From positions 186,001-250,000 of the forward strand of contig NZ_JAMXSF010000003.1 of the NCBI RefSeq assembly GCF_024124545.1: a DNA stretch of 64,000 nucleotides. The letters are read 5' to 3'. Numbering within the stretch: the stretch's first letter is position 1; each line of letters opens with the position of its first letter. Position numbers and translations under genes: made by a program. This document shows, one piece after another, positions 30,177 to 39,665 of the stretch. This DNA comes from Pseudoalteromonas sp. XMcav2-N (lineage in GTDB: Bacteria; Pseudomonadota; Gammaproteobacteria; Enterobacterales; Alteromonadaceae). Below the pieces are notes generated by a model. The model had not been told where the DNA came from, ran no database searches, and worked only from the letters and a program-made list of their open reading frames with translations.

Positions 30177-30695
30177 ATGGAACCATCAAAGGCCGCATTA
30201 CTGGTATTGTCTGCCCAACAGGGTAACCGGCGTGCGTTCGAAACCTTATGCGAAGCGTTTTATCAGCCAAGCTGGCGATTTGCAATGAAACTCAGTGGCC
30301 AGCGCGCCTGTGCAGATGATATCTGCCAGGACGTCTGGACCAGTGTGGCAAAAAAGCTGGGGCAGCTGAAAGAGCCCAGTGCTTTTCGCGCCTGGGTGTT
30401 CAGAGCCATCTATCGACGCTTTATCAGTCAAAAGCAAGGCGAAAGTCGGTTCGAAGACACCCAACCAGAGCAAGCCTACGAAACACCGGATCTGGATACC
30501 TCGCTGAGCATTCTGGCACTGATACATCAGCTTGAGGATGACGAGCGCCACTGTGTGTATTTATTTTATTTAGAGCAGATGTCGCTCAGAGACATCGCCA
30601 ATATTCTGGATGTCCCCCAGGGCACCGTTAAATCGAGATTAAACCGCGCACGAGCCCAATTGCGTGCCATGGTTAACGAGGAGCAAGCATCATGA
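30177..30695 (+). CDS. ECF-type RNA polymerase sigma factor
   Basis: The 172-residue product has sigma region 2 (about 12-80: FYQPSWRFAMKLSGQRACADDICQDVWTSV) and region 4 with an HTH (about 115-168: LEQMSLRDIANILDVPQGTV then KSRLNRARAQLR). It directs RNA polymerase to a dedicated promoter set. The next gene overlaps its end by four bases and encodes a small membrane protein that may act as or replace an anti-sigma factor. No ChrR- or RsbW-like partner is seen. Confidence 0.92.
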   Translation: MEPSKAALLVLSAQQGNRRAFETLCEAFYQPSWRFAMKLSGQRACADDICQDVWTSVAKKLGQLKEPSAFRAWVFRAIYRRFISQKQGESRFEDTQPEQAYETPDLDTSLSILALIHQLEDDERHCVYLFYLEQMSLRDIANILDVPQGTVKSRLNRARAQLRAMVNEEQAS

Positions 30696-31045
30696 ATTTA
30701 GACAAAGAGATCAGTAAAGCATTACAACAAGAGCAAGCCGAGATGGCCCCGATCCTCGTTGAGGAAAAAGGCCTGTTCACTATGCTGGGCAATGTATATC
30801 AGGGCAATACCCGCTTTTGGGTGATTTTGGCGTCTATCAGCGCCCTGTTGATCACCTTAGGTTTTGTATACAGCGGTTATCGTTTTTATGTTGCCACATC
30901 GGTGATGGATCAAATCTTCTGGGCGGTGTGGTTTATCGCCGGGTTACTGGTGCAAATTGCCACCAAGCTGTGGATCTTTATGGAAATGAATCGCCAAAGT
31001 GTCCTTCGGGAGATCAACGCTCTGGCAATGCGATTGACTAAATAA
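30692..31045 (+). CDS. Small membrane protein coupled to the ECF sigma factor (DUF6768-like)
   Basis: The 117-residue product has an N-terminal cytoplasmic helix region, two membrane helices (about 40-62 and 75-95) and a basic tail (KLWIFMEMNRQSVLREINAL). This two-helix plan and the tail resemble proteins annotated DUF6768 next to ECF sigma genes; assignment is from memory of the pattern. Start and stop overlap of four bases with the sigma gene implies translational coupling, so an anti-sigma or accessory role is likely but unproven. Confidence 0.72.
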   Translation: MNLDKEISKALQQEQAEMAPILVEEKGLFTMLGNVYQGNTRFWVILASISALLITLGFVYSGYRFYVATSVMDQIFWAVWFIAGLLVQIATKLWIFMEMNRQSVLREINALAMRLTK

Positions 31046-31060
31046 GCGCAGGGCCCGCTT

Positions 31061-31429
31061 TTAGCGAGATGCTGAAGGCGGGGCTTGTTCACAGATCACT
31101 TTTCCGAACACGCTGGCATCTACCTCAAGGCATTGCAAGTCATTCTGGACTAACTTCACAGCGTCGCTGCAGCGTTTCTCCCGTATCACCGGATGACCTT
31201 TAGGCTCAACGCGGTAGGTACTACCTGCACACAACTCTTTTGCTGCGCTCAGCCACAATGTAAGCAGCTCAGTCGCCCGCGCGTCGGGATCAGACACGGA
31301 TACGATATAAACCCCGTTTACCCCTGAGTCTGTTATCTCTATTTTTGGCGCAGCCAGAACCGTGCTACAGGCTAATAACAGCGTTGCTACAATGGTTGAA
31401 TGCCATATCTTATAAAAAGCGGTTGTCAC
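31061..31429 (-). CDS. Hypothetical secreted small protein
   Basis: The 122-residue product starts at a GTG (31429) with AAGGAG somewhat distant. A signal peptide runs to about residue 27 (ATLLLACSTVLAAPK). The mature part has four cysteines, at ELCAGS, EKRCSD, LQCLEV and VICEQA, which could form two disulfides. No family recognised. It is convergent with the sigma-factor operon and follows the flavin reductase gene on the minus strand. Confidence 0.6.
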   Translation of the reverse strand: MTTAFYKIWHSTIVATLLLACSTVLAAPKIEITDSGVNGVYIVSVSDPDARATELLTLWLSAAKELCAGSTYRVEPKGHPVIREKRCSDAVKLVQNDLQCLEVDASVFGKVICEQAPPSASR

Positions 31430-31458
31430 CTTAATTTTAATGCTCCTTTTTGTGATAG

Positions 31459-32109
31459 CTATTCGCCGTCCAGACTCAGCGCTTTGGGCGGCTGCTCAGG
31501 CCTAGCATAACTCAAACGGCCCAGCCTTTGGGTTTTATGATAACTGTCGAGTCCGGATATAGCGACCGTATTGAGAGACTCAATATCGATATAACCATCG
31601 GCTTTAATGCTCTGTTGCGGCAGCTGGATGTCCATCACCTCACCAATGACCAAAGTGGTGCCATTAATCTCCAGCTTTTGCACTTCGCGCAACGCCAGCG
31701 CAAACTTAAGCTGGCTTTGTGCCACATAAGGCGCAGCAATGCCCGCTACTTGCTGAACCTCCAGCCCGACTTGCGCAAATTCAGAAACGCCGGGCGCATA
31801 ACGCGCTGAAGTCTGGTGCGCTTGTTGCCAGATTTCCGCATTCACATGATTCAGTGTATAAAAACCTGTGGCTTTGAGATTACTCAGAGTATCTCTTGGC
31901 ACGGTATCGGGACGAATGATCATGCCTATCAGCGGCGGATTGGCCCCGATATGAAACACCGAGCTGACAATGGCCAGGTTTGGGTTGCCCTGTGTATCTT
32001 GTGTGCCGACCAGGTTGGCACTTTTAAACCCGGACAAGCTATTTACGAGCCGTGCCCTTTCTCGCTCTTGCATATTTGCCAGATCTTCCCGACTAAGCTG
32101 TTTGATCAT
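31459..32109 (-). CDS. Flavin reductase family (FMN-binding split-barrel) protein
   Basis: The 216-residue product shows the split-barrel flavin reductase pattern: FKSANLVGTQDTQGNPNLAI, then FHIGANPPLIGMIIRPDTVP and a conserved DTLSNLKATGFYTLNHV. Family members bind FMN and either reduce free flavin or use it as cofactor. It is downstream of three photolyase/cryptochrome genes on the same strand, about 60 bases from the Fe-S photolyase, so it may keep flavin reduced for them (inference). Confidence 0.85.
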   Translation of the reverse strand: MIKQLSREDLANMQERERARLVNSLSGFKSANLVGTQDTQGNPNLAIVSSVFHIGANPPLIGMIIRPDTVPRDTLSNLKATGFYTLNHVNAEIWQQAHQTSARYAPGVSEFAQVGLEVQQVAGIAAPYVAQSQLKFALALREVQKLEINGTTLVIGEVMDIQLPQQSIKADGYIDIESLNTVAISGLDSYHKTQRLGRLSYARPEQPPKALSLDGE

Positions 32110-32172
32110 CTATATATCTTCCTCATTTATCACTGTTTCTAATGCACTGGCACGCCTCCCGGGACGCCAGTG

Positions 32173-33735
32173 TTAAAGCTGTTCAATATTATCGAGCACC
32201 TGCCTGGCACGCTCGAGCACGGCTTGTTTGTCTTCGTCTGACTTTTTCAACCAGTTGCTGTATACCATTTTGGTACGCGGGTTACTGGCAAACTGTGCAT
32301 GGTGTTGCTGCATAAAATGCCAGTACAAGGCATTGAGCGGACAGGCAGAGTCAGTGACGGTTTCTGTCACCTTGTAGGCGCAATCGCCACAATAATCGCT
32401 CATTTTTTTAATGTAGTTCCCACTGGCTGCATAGGCCTTGGAGCCAACAATGCCGCCATCGGCAAACTGGCTCATGCCCCGGGTATTTGGCATTTCAACC
32501 CATTCAATCGCGTCGATATAAATACCCAGATACCAGTCATCCACCTCATCCGGGTTAATGCCAGCTACCAGACAAAAGTTACCGGTGACCATCAGGCGCT
32601 GGATATGATGCGCATAGGCGTAGGTCAGCGATTGGGTGATGGCATGACTGAGACAACGCATTTTGGTCTGGCCGTTCCAGAACCAGGATGGTAGAGCACG
32701 CTTGGCCTGCAAATGATTACGCTGTGCATACTGGGGCATATTGGCCCAATAAATCCCCCGCACAAACTCACGCCAGCCTATGATCTGACGGACAAAGCCT
32801 TCGATTTGAGCCAGGCTGATGGTCCCCTGTGACTGCTCGAATGCCGCAATGGCCGCATCGACTACCATTTTTGGGCTGAGTATTTTGGCATTGATCGCAA
32901 AAGACAGGCGGGAGTGATACAAGCTCCAGCCCCGGTCTTCACCCATCTCTATCAGCTTGCCTGTCATGGCATCCTGAAATCGACCGAAAGTCGGCAAACA
33001 ATGTTGGCAAAAAAACGTCAGTAAGTCTTTTGCCTGAACCCGATTAACGGGCCACAATAACTGCTTATCTGTCTGACCTATGGTTTTGATCTGGTGGCGC
33101 TCCAGTCGCGATAAAATGTCAGTAACATCGTTAGCAAACATCAGAGGCTCGGGGATATCGGCAAGATCCGCCGCTTTGAGTTTGTTGCGGTTATCGCTGT
33201 CGAAGTTCCACTGGCCTCCTTGCGGCTCACCATCGATCATCAACACATTAAATTCACTGCGCATATTGCGATAAAAGTGCTCCAGGCGATGACGCTTGTC
33301 GCGCTTGAAATAACGACTTAGCTGTTCGTCGGCGAGATAAAAATGCTCAGTGTCATACACACTTGATGTGACTGAAAGCGACTCACAAAACTCAGCCAGT
33401 TGCGTGCGCAGCCGGTATTCGTCAGGGAGCTGATAGGCAAAATGACTGATGTTATGCTCGCGAAACAGGTGCGTCAGTAACTCAGGTAGAGACGCAAAAC
33501 CCTGAGTATCATCCAGTGTCAGGTGAAGTATCTGGTGTCCGGCCGACTCAAGCGCCTGCGCAAAGGCTTGTATTGCAGCAAAAAACGCGCACACCTTTTG
33601 AACATGATGCCGTGTATAGCTGGCTTCCTGATGCAGCTCGGCCACCACATACAGTACATCGTCGGATTTTTCTTTGTACCAGGAGTGACCAGCATTAAGC
33701 TGATCGCCCAGGATCAATCTCAGTTGCTTACTCAT
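32173..33735 (-). CDS. Fe-S bacterial cryptochrome/(6-4) photolyase (PhrB-like)
   Basis: The 520-residue product belongs to the FeS-BCP group: [16 protein letters not shown] at the start and a C-terminal FAD domain. All four cysteines that bind the [4Fe-4S] cluster in characterised PhrB are in place: Cys361 (MRCLSH), then Cys449, Cys452 and Cys465 (C-x2-C-x12-C), with the same 88-residue spacing between the first two as in PhrB (Cys350/Cys438, from memory). This group repairs (6-4) photoproducts in DNA using blue light and carries FAD and a lumazine-type antenna. The 50-residue DUF2256 gene upstream overlaps its start, the usual partner arrangement. Confidence 0.93.
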   Translation of the reverse strand: MSKQLRLILGDQLNAGHSWYKEKSDDVLYVVAELHQEASYTRHHVQKVCAFFAAIQAFAQALESAGHQILHLTLDDTQGFASLPELLTHLFREHNISHFAYQLPDEYRLRTQLAEFCESLSVTSSVYDTEHFYLADEQLSRYFKRDKRHRLEHFYRNMRSEFNVLMIDGEPQGGQWNFDSDNRNKLKAADLADIPEPLMFANDVTDILSRLERHQIKTIGQTDKQLLWPVNRVQAKDLLTFFCQHCLPTFGRFQDAMTGKLIEMGEDRGWSLYHSRLSFAINAKILSPKMVVDAAIAAFEQSQGTISLAQIEGFVRQIIGWREFVRGIYWANMPQYAQRNHLQAKRALPSWFWNGQTKMRCLSHAITQSLTYAYAHHIQRLMVTGNFCLVAGINPDEVDDWYLGIYIDAIEWVEMPNTRGMSQFADGGIVGSKAYAASGNYIKKMSDYCGDCAYKVTETVTDSACPLNALYWHFMQQHHAQFASNPRTKMVYSNWLKKSDEDKQAVLERARQVLDNIEQL

Positions 33736-33880
33736 GAGGTTCTCTTAGTGTTGACTTGTTGCCTGCACAACGTTTGGAGCAATACTTAACATTAGGCCAG
33801 TCCCGTTGCCATTTCTTGCGCCAGGAAAAAGGGCGCAGGCAGACCGGACAGGTTTTTTGCGGTAACTGTGATTTTTTCAT
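33728..33880 (-). CDS. DUF2256 small zinc-ribbon protein
   Basis: This 50-residue gene has an ATG at 33880 and a stop overlapping the next start by eight bases. The product carries [16 protein letters not shown] and VKYCSKRC, two Cys pairs (C-x2-C and C-x4-C) typical of DUF2256. These proteins are regularly encoded next to PhrB-like photolyases; a role in cluster assembly or DNA binding has not been shown. Translation is coupled to the photolyase through the overlap. Confidence 0.9.
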   Translation of the reverse strand: MKKSQLPQKTCPVCLRPFSWRKKWQRDWPNVKYCSKRCAGNKSTLREPHE

Positions 33881-33895
33881 TCTCTCATCCAGCTT

Positions 33896-35347
33896 TTAAC
33901 TTGGCCGTACGTGCCGCTTCAGGATCCGCTGCGCCTCTTTTTTTACCTGCGGTTTCTTGCGCCACTGCCACAGCAACTCCTGAGCAGCTTTATAGCTTAG
34001 CTTTAAATCAACAATTGGCTCAGGGTAGTCTGTGCTAGGCTCAATGCCGTACATCAGCTGCTCCATCGGGGAAAGTACCCAGGGCTGGTGTACCAGCGGC
34101 GGTGGAATATCTTTGAGTGCAGGTAGCCAGGTTTTCACAAATTCGCCATCGGGGTCTTTTTCTTCCCCCTGCTTTACCGGGCTGTAAATTCGAATGGTGT
34201 TGATCCCCGTCACGCCGGCCTGCATTTGAAACTGGCTGTAATGAATGCCAGGCTCAAAATCCAGAAATAGTCGCGCGAGGTGATCTACCCCAGAGCGCCA
34301 GTCAAGCTCCAGATGATGGCATAAAAAGCTGACCAGCATGGCACGCATTCGAAAGTTGATATAGCCAGTTTCAATCAGGCACTTCATGCATGCATCCACC
34401 ATGGGGATACCGGTGTTGCCCGTCTTCCAGGCGTGTAACCTGCGCTGCGCCTCTTCACCAGTGCAGCGCGGTAGCTGCTCATAGCCACGGTTAATGTGCC
34501 TGAACTGCATCTCGCATTCGCTTTCAAATTTTTGAATAAAGTGGCAATGCCAGTGCAGCCTGGAGGAAAAGGCCACCAGAGTGCGGCGCCAGCCAACCAT
34601 TTGCAAGTGGGCCAGCACACTCTGGTACACCTGACGCAAACTAATGTTGCCCCATGCCAGATAAGCAGACATACGCGAGCAGGCCTGCTGACTGAGCAGC
34701 GGGCTTGAAAGGCTGTATGAGTAACCTTTACCCCGCCCCTGATAAAACGCTTCCAGAACACGATGCGCCTCAGACTCTCCGCCAGACTGAAAAGTGCCAG
34801 GAGGGACACTAAACCTCTGCTGGATTTCATCAAGTCTTCCTTCGCTCGCTTGCAACTTAAACCAATTTATTTGAGACAAGTCAGGCGTCGCGCATATGGA
34901 ACGCATGGTTTTCTGCCATTGCTTGTCCCAACTCTGCCGTTGCCTCAGCCCGCGTTGCACTGCACCACTGCGGGACTCTGACCAGTGTATCCCCTGTGTT
35001 GTACACCATGCTGACACCGCCTTATCTCGCTCGAACGTGTTGGCCAGTCCAATCTCCTGATGAGAATACAACCCCGATATCTGCCACGTGTTGTGGATGT
35101 GCTCCAGCGTATCCAGCGCAGGTTTGTCTGAAACCCATAACGCGCCGTCCGGAATACGTTGTCTTATATCCTGTAAAGACTGTAATACAAACTGCCAGTG
35201 ACGCGGCGAATAATGCGGGTCTTCCAGCAACATAGGCTCGAAACAATACAGCAGAAGTACAGGTGCGCCACCGGTTATCGCCTGACACAAAGGTTCGTGG
35301 TCAGACAATCTGAGATCGCGTTTAAGCCAGACAACCGCAACACTCAT
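33896..35347 (-). CDS. Cryptochrome/photolyase family protein (FAD-binding)
   Basis: The 483-residue product has an N-terminal antenna-type Rossmann domain (VVWLKRDLRLSDHEPL) and a C-terminal FAD domain with WKTGNTGIPMVDACMKCLIE and NTIRIYSPVKQGEEKDPDG. It is neither DASH nor FeS-type and appears closest to class I-like photolyases/cryptochromes. Repair or signalling function cannot be decided; the conserved Asn of the FAD pocket in TGYINFRMRAM is shifted relative to the usual HNRMRM. Its start overlaps the end of CRY-DASH by four bases, so it is translated from the same message. Confidence 0.88.
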   Translation of the reverse strand: MSVAVVWLKRDLRLSDHEPLCQAITGGAPVLLLYCFEPMLLEDPHYSPRHWQFVLQSLQDIRQRIPDGALWVSDKPALDTLEHIHNTWQISGLYSHQEIGLANTFERDKAVSAWCTTQGIHWSESRSGAVQRGLRQRQSWDKQWQKTMRSICATPDLSQINWFKLQASEGRLDEIQQRFSVPPGTFQSGGESEAHRVLEAFYQGRGKGYSYSLSSPLLSQQACSRMSAYLAWGNISLRQVYQSVLAHLQMVGWRRTLVAFSSRLHWHCHFIQKFESECEMQFRHINRGYEQLPRCTGEEAQRRLHAWKTGNTGIPMVDACMKCLIETGYINFRMRAMLVSFLCHHLELDWRSGVDHLARLFLDFEPGIHYSQFQMQAGVTGINTIRIYSPVKQGEEKDPDGEFVKTWLPALKDIPPPLVHQPWVLSPMEQLMYGIEPSTDYPEPIVDLKLSYKAAQELLWQWRKKPQVKKEAQRILKRHVRPS

Positions 35348-36708
35348 GCATCGACCTCTGCTGGTATCGGCCAGTCCGCAGCATCTGCACTATCTAGTGC
35401 CGTGACGCCTTGCTCACCACGCCACTTTTGTACAAACAAACCATGCTCGTCATACTGGTGTGCCTGCTTTTCAATGTTAAAGTGGCGACCACCCCGAGGG
35501 TCAACACCGACGCCCGCGATGTACTGCCAGTTCCCCCAGTTTGAGGCGACATCATGATCGAGCAGCTGTTGCTGAAAATAAGCTGCGCCGTAGCGCCAGT
35601 CCAGCCCCAGTTCGTGCACAAAATAACTGGCGACAATTTGCCTGCCCCGATTTGACATATATCCCGTTTCGTTGAGCTGGTTCATTAGTGCGTTAACCAA
35701 AGCAGAGGGAGTACAGCCTTCACACCAGCGTTGAAAACGCTCACTCATAAAAGTAGTTAAGGGCTTTGACTGAGCCAACCCCTGAAAACGGTAAAGCTTT
35801 GACCCAAGCTTGAGGCTAAGCCATTGAAAATATTCACGCCACAACAGCTCGAATTTGATCCAGTAGGTCGACTCATTGGCCTCCACTTGCTTCTCAAACG
35901 CTTCGGTTGCCCACCAAACCTGGCGGGGTGACAAGTTGCCCAGCGCCAGGTAAGGACTCATTTTGGTTGAGTTCAGCCAGCCATCCAGTTCATTGCGGGT
36001 CTGTTTATATCTACTTGCAACACCGCTATCAAAATAGTCTTTAAGGTGCGCCTGAGCGGCTTCTTCACCGGCTGGAAAGTCCAGCGGTACTCTGGTTTCT
36101 GACAGGCTCGACTGGAGATGTGTTTGCCACTGCTCTAGCTGTATGCAAGCTAGAGTGTCATCCTCAATGACCAGTGGTACCGGTAAGTTCCTGGGGTCAA
36201 AACGGCAGGACGTCACCACTGACAAAGGTGCCTTTTCAACCCGCTTACGAAACTGAGTAAAACTGCCTAAATCGCTGTTTAATGTCTGGATCTGAGCTTG
36301 GTCAAACAAAGTATGTTGCCAGAAGCAGTGTACAGGGACAGATCCCAGTGCCCGACGCGTCTGCTGCACTATAGTACGCTCATACAAGCCAATCGGTTCC
36401 GCACAGATCACCTGATTTATCTGGTACTTTGAGACAGTTTCCGGCAACAAGAGGTTGGGCTCACCTTCAAGCACAAAAAGCTTCTGCCCGCAGGCTTTTA
36501 ATTGGCTGTCTAACGTCATAAGGGAGTCAGCGATGAACGCTGCCTGTCTGTCGCCAAGTAATTTACAGCGATGATTGGTCTGGGTGCGATACCTTGGGTT
36601 AATCACATACACAAACATCAGCGCATCACTATTTTGAGCAGCAAAATCCAGTGCTAGGTTATCATCCAGCCTCAGATCTTGTGTAAACCAGTAAAGTGTT
36701 TTTTTCAC
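35344..36708 (-). CDS. DASH-family cryptochrome
   Basis: The 454-residue product starts LYWFTQDLRLDDNLAL and has the DASH hallmarks: NRGRQIVASYFVHELGLDWR, then WGNWQYIAGVGVDPRGGRHF and KQAHQYDEHGLFVQKW. DASH cryptochromes bind FAD and usually MTHF, and repair cyclobutane dimers in single-stranded DNA. It is the first gene of the photolyase block (CRY-DASH, second photolyase, DUF2256, PhrB, flavin reductase) on the minus strand. The promoter should lie in 36709-36869. Confidence 0.95.
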   Translation of the reverse strand: MKKTLYWFTQDLRLDDNLALDFAAQNSDALMFVYVINPRYRTQTNHRCKLLGDRQAAFIADSLMTLDSQLKACGQKLFVLEGEPNLLLPETVSKYQINQVICAEPIGLYERTIVQQTRRALGSVPVHCFWQHTLFDQAQIQTLNSDLGSFTQFRKRVEKAPLSVVTSCRFDPRNLPVPLVIEDDTLACIQLEQWQTHLQSSLSETRVPLDFPAGEEAAQAHLKDYFDSGVASRYKQTRNELDGWLNSTKMSPYLALGNLSPRQVWWATEAFEKQVEANESTYWIKFELLWREYFQWLSLKLGSKLYRFQGLAQSKPLTTFMSERFQRWCEGCTPSALVNALMNQLNETGYMSNRGRQIVASYFVHELGLDWRYGAAYFQQQLLDHDVASNWGNWQYIAGVGVDPRGGRHFNIEKQAHQYDEHGLFVQKWRGEQGVTALDSADAADWPIPAEVDA

Positions 36709-36869
36709 GCGCAGCCCTGTTAGATTTGCTTATATGCCATCTTTTACGAACCCGGAAAAGAAAAAGTTCAGCGATAAGCTTTCAATGTTTATTGAAAGTT
36801 CAATAATATTTGCGATAAGCTATCTGTGGTAAATCAAATAATAAACAATTCACAACAGGAACTTGTACT

Positions 36870-37709
36870 ATGAACAAACTCGCCGTCGTCGTGCTGTTAG
36901 GCGCCACATTTGCAGGCCAGGCTGGCCAATCTCAGGATACCCATAACTATCAATACACAGAAATCGGAGGAAAAACGCTGGCCTATGCCTGTCAGGGGCA
37001 AGGTAAAGTCACGGCATTACTGGTCTCTGGTATGGGGCTAGACGCGCATACTACCTATAAAAACACCTTGCATAATGCCAATCCAGAGGGTTACCGGTTG
37101 TGTTTTTATGACCGGGCTGGTTATGGCAAAAGCCAGTACGAGAATCCCAAGGTCAGAACTATGGTTGAACTGCGCGACGAATTGGCAGGGCTGGTTGAAC
37201 ACCTGAAAGTCGAGTCTCTGGTGCTGGTGCCACATTCTTTTGGCGGTTTTGTTGCCCGTGCCTATGCCAGTAAATACCCGGAAAAAGTACAAGGAATGGT
37301 GCTGATAGACATAGCTCACGAGTCCTGGTTCGACGCCATGAAAGCAAACATGTCAAAACCCGGTTGGGACACGATGGAGATGATCATCAACTGGGAGCGT
37401 GAACATAACTCGTTTGAAGACTTTGCCGAGGCATCAAGGCATACAGCGCTTTATAAAATTAAAGACGATCTGCCTGTTACTGTGTTGTCCCGTGGTATAC
37501 CCCATGTGACCATAAGGCAAACTAAAATGAGTTACGCTGATATCGATGTATACACACAAACCTGGAACGACTCACAAGAGAAGCTGGCGAAGCTGAACCT
37601 AAATACCGAAGCGGTAACGATGAAATACGCCTCGCACCTGTTTGATGAAAGCGACCCCTGGATTGCTATAAAACACATAGAGGCGATGGTGAATAAAGCC
37701 AAGCTCTGA
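36870..37709 (+). CDS. Secreted alpha/beta hydrolase
   Basis: The 279-residue product has a signal peptide (about 1-21, GATFAGQAGQS) and an alpha/beta-hydrolase core: LLVSGMGLDAHTTY (oxyanion region), YDRAGYGKS, nucleophile elbow VPHSFGGFVA (Ser near residue 125) and His in KYASHLFDESDPW. The elbow starts with H rather than the usual G, a common variant. It likely cleaves an ester outside the cytoplasm. It is divergent from the CRY-DASH gene. Confidence 0.88.
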   Translation: MNKLAVVVLLGATFAGQAGQSQDTHNYQYTEIGGKTLAYACQGQGKVTALLVSGMGLDAHTTYKNTLHNANPEGYRLCFYDRAGYGKSQYENPKVRTMVELRDELAGLVEHLKVESLVLVPHSFGGFVARAYASKYPEKVQGMVLIDIAHESWFDAMKANMSKPGWDTMEMIINWEREHNSFEDFAEASRHTALYKIKDDLPVTVLSRGIPHVTIRQTKMSYADIDVYTQTWNDSQEKLAKLNLNTEAVTMKYASHLFDESDPWIAIKHIEAMVNKAKL

Positions 37710-37722
37710 GGGCGAGGCTAAC

Positions 37723-37758
37723 TCGCTCAGGACACTTGTGCTTGGATGTCCTGAGCGA
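37723..37758. terminator. Inverted repeat between convergent genes, probable bidirectional terminator
   Basis: A perfect 12-bp inverted repeat (tcgctcaggaca at 37723-37734, tgtcctgagcga at 37747-37758) with a 12-base loop sits between the plus-strand hydrolase and the minus-strand membrane protein. There is no clear T run, so termination may be Rho-assisted. Confidence 0.6.
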
Positions 37759-37789
37759 ATTGCAACATTCAGGTCGCGGCTGACAGAAC

Positions 37790-38230
37790 TCAATGCATGG
37801 TATGTTTTTTGACCGCCCGAAAACCAAACAGATAACACAGCCCGACAAGTAACCAGACAATGCCAGCAATCAGCACTGGATCACTGATTTTTTCCGGATA
37901 ACGAAAAAACAATTGAATGGGCAACACCCCCCGAACAATACAGACAGCAGATATACTATAAATACCCAGCCGCAAAAAAGGCAACCGTCGAATAAACCGA
38001 GCGGCAGATAGTGCATAGCAACCCAGTAAGATAAAAATCGCAGATACAGCCAACGTCAGTAACGGTGCCATCAGCGTGCCTGCACGAGCAGACTCCACCA
38101 CAAATGGCGGTGCCATCTGGGCCGCATAGCACTGCGGACCAAAGTAAATACATGACATATGCGCAACGGCAACTAAGAAAGCGGTAAGGGTTGCGAGCAG
38201 TAATAAAACAATGCCATATCGTCGACTCAT
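37790..38230 (-). CDS. Hypothetical four-TM membrane protein
   Basis: The start is taken at the ATG at 38230 with AAGGAG upstream, giving 146 residues. Four hydrophobic segments are visible (about 8-27, 50-72, 85-105 and 118-138). The first loop has two cysteines (SCIYFGPQC). No family is certain. It is divergent from the EEP lipoprotein gene. Confidence 0.7.
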   Translation of the reverse strand: MSRRYGIVLLLLATLTAFLVAVAHMSCIYFGPQCYAAQMAPPFVVESARAGTLMAPLLTLAVSAIFILLGCYALSAARFIRRLPFLRLGIYSISAVCIVRGVLPIQLFFRYPEKISDPVLIAGIVWLLVGLCYLFGFRAVKKHTMH

Positions 38231-38347
38231 ACCGGTAAGCTCCTTATTTAACCTAGACTTAGAATCAAACACACAACGAAATATTAACACATTTCTTTGC
38301 AGAAAAACGGTATAGTGAAATGAGTATTCATCTGTATCAGGCTAACA

Positions 38348-39562
38348 ATGAAACCGATTTTCTTACCTTTAGCACTGGCCGCCACCGTTTTAAATACAGG
38401 TTGTCAGAGCACTTCAACCAAACTCTCCTCAGACTCACAGCCAACAAGTGAGCAGACTTTGAGAGTGGCCACATTTAATGTCAGTATGGAGGCGACTAAT
38501 TATGATATGTCGAATCAACAGTCACTCTCTGGCAATGCGTTAACCTTTGCGTTAAAAAGTGGCGAGTATGAGCAGATAAATAATATCGCACAGATCATTC
38601 AACGCACCCGGCCCGACATTATCCTGCTAAACGAGTTCGACTATATAGAAGAACCAGAGCAAGGCATTAACTTGTTTAAACATGATTACCTTGAAGTATC
38701 CCAGAATGGCTTTGCGCCCATTGAGTATCCTTATGTGTATCTGGCACCAGTTAATACCGGTGTAACAACGCCATTTACTGGTGATAATGCTCGCCTGACT
38801 CATTATGGGTTTGGTAAGTACCCAGGCCAGTATGCCATGGTGTTACTATCTAGATATCCAATCAAACAGGAGCAGATAAGAACGTTTCAGCATTTCCTAT
38901 GGAAAGATATGCCAGGGAACCTGATGCCCGCGGAGCAAGATGGCAGTAGTTGGTACTCAGCAGAAGAGGTATCCGCCATGCGCTTATCCTCGAAGTCGCA
39001 CTGGGATATTCCTGTACAGATATGCAACAAACAGCTCAACGTCTTGGCCAGCCACCCTACACCACCGGTGTTTGATGGTCCGGAAGACAGAAACGGCAAG
39101 CGTAATTATGATGAGCTAAGATTGTGGAAAGACTACATTAGCGCTTCAGGTAACGACTACATTTATGACGACAAAGGACGAGCTGGTGGATTTGCAGATG
39201 AGTCATTTGTGATCTTGGGCGATTTGAATGCCAGCTCGGTTGATGGTGATGCCTACCCGGGTGCCATTGATCAGTTGCTAACCCACCCGCGCGTTAACGG
39301 CTATCCTGCACCAACTTCACAAGGTGGACAACTCAATAAACCCGACAATCCACATTCAGCTACCCATACCGCACACTGGGGAATGCGAGCAGATTACGTA
39401 CTGCCCTCTGCTGATCTTGCCGTCAGCGGCAGTGGTGTATTCTGGCCAGCGAGTGACGAGGCGGGCGCAGAGCTGGTGGCAGACAGAGCATCATCATCAG
39501 ATCATCGTCTGGTATGGGTAGATATTGTATTGCCTGCACTGGAGTGTGACAGCCACCTATAA
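38348..39562 (+). CDS. Lipoprotein of the endonuclease/exonuclease/phosphatase superfamily
   Basis: The 404-residue product has a lipoprotein signal ending LNTGC (Cys19). The EEP fold is shown by LRVATFNVSM (catalytic Asn), PDIILLNEFD (metal-binding Glu), an internal LLSRYPIK, VILGDLNASS (catalytic Asp-x-Asn) and SSSDHRLVWVDI (final Asp-His pair). Such enzymes cleave phosphodiesters of nucleic acids or lipids; this one should be membrane-attached at the periplasmic or outer face. It fits the window's theme of secreted phosphoesterases (see 1-485 and 922-3585). Substrate unknown. Confidence 0.87.
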   Translation: MKPIFLPLALAATVLNTGCQSTSTKLSSDSQPTSEQTLRVATFNVSMEATNYDMSNQQSLSGNALTFALKSGEYEQINNIAQIIQRTRPDIILLNEFDYIEEPEQGINLFKHDYLEVSQNGFAPIEYPYVYLAPVNTGVTTPFTGDNARLTHYGFGKYPGQYAMVLLSRYPIKQEQIRTFQHFLWKDMPGNLMPAEQDGSSWYSAEEVSAMRLSSKSHWDIPVQICNKQLNVLASHPTPPVFDGPEDRNGKRNYDELRLWKDYISASGNDYIYDDKGRAGGFADESFVILGDLNASSVDGDAYPGAIDQLLTHPRVNGYPAPTSQGGQLNKPDNPHSATHTAHWGMRADYVLPSADLAVSGSGVFWPASDEAGAELVADRASSSDHRLVWVDIVLPALECDSHL

Positions 39563-39665
39563 AGAACAAGACATCCTTTATGGATACTTTTTGGCATCGC
39601 GTGCTTTTATGCGAACCAACTCAGTTTAAAAGTTGTGATGCCAGATTTGTGCAGGTCTTATCGCT

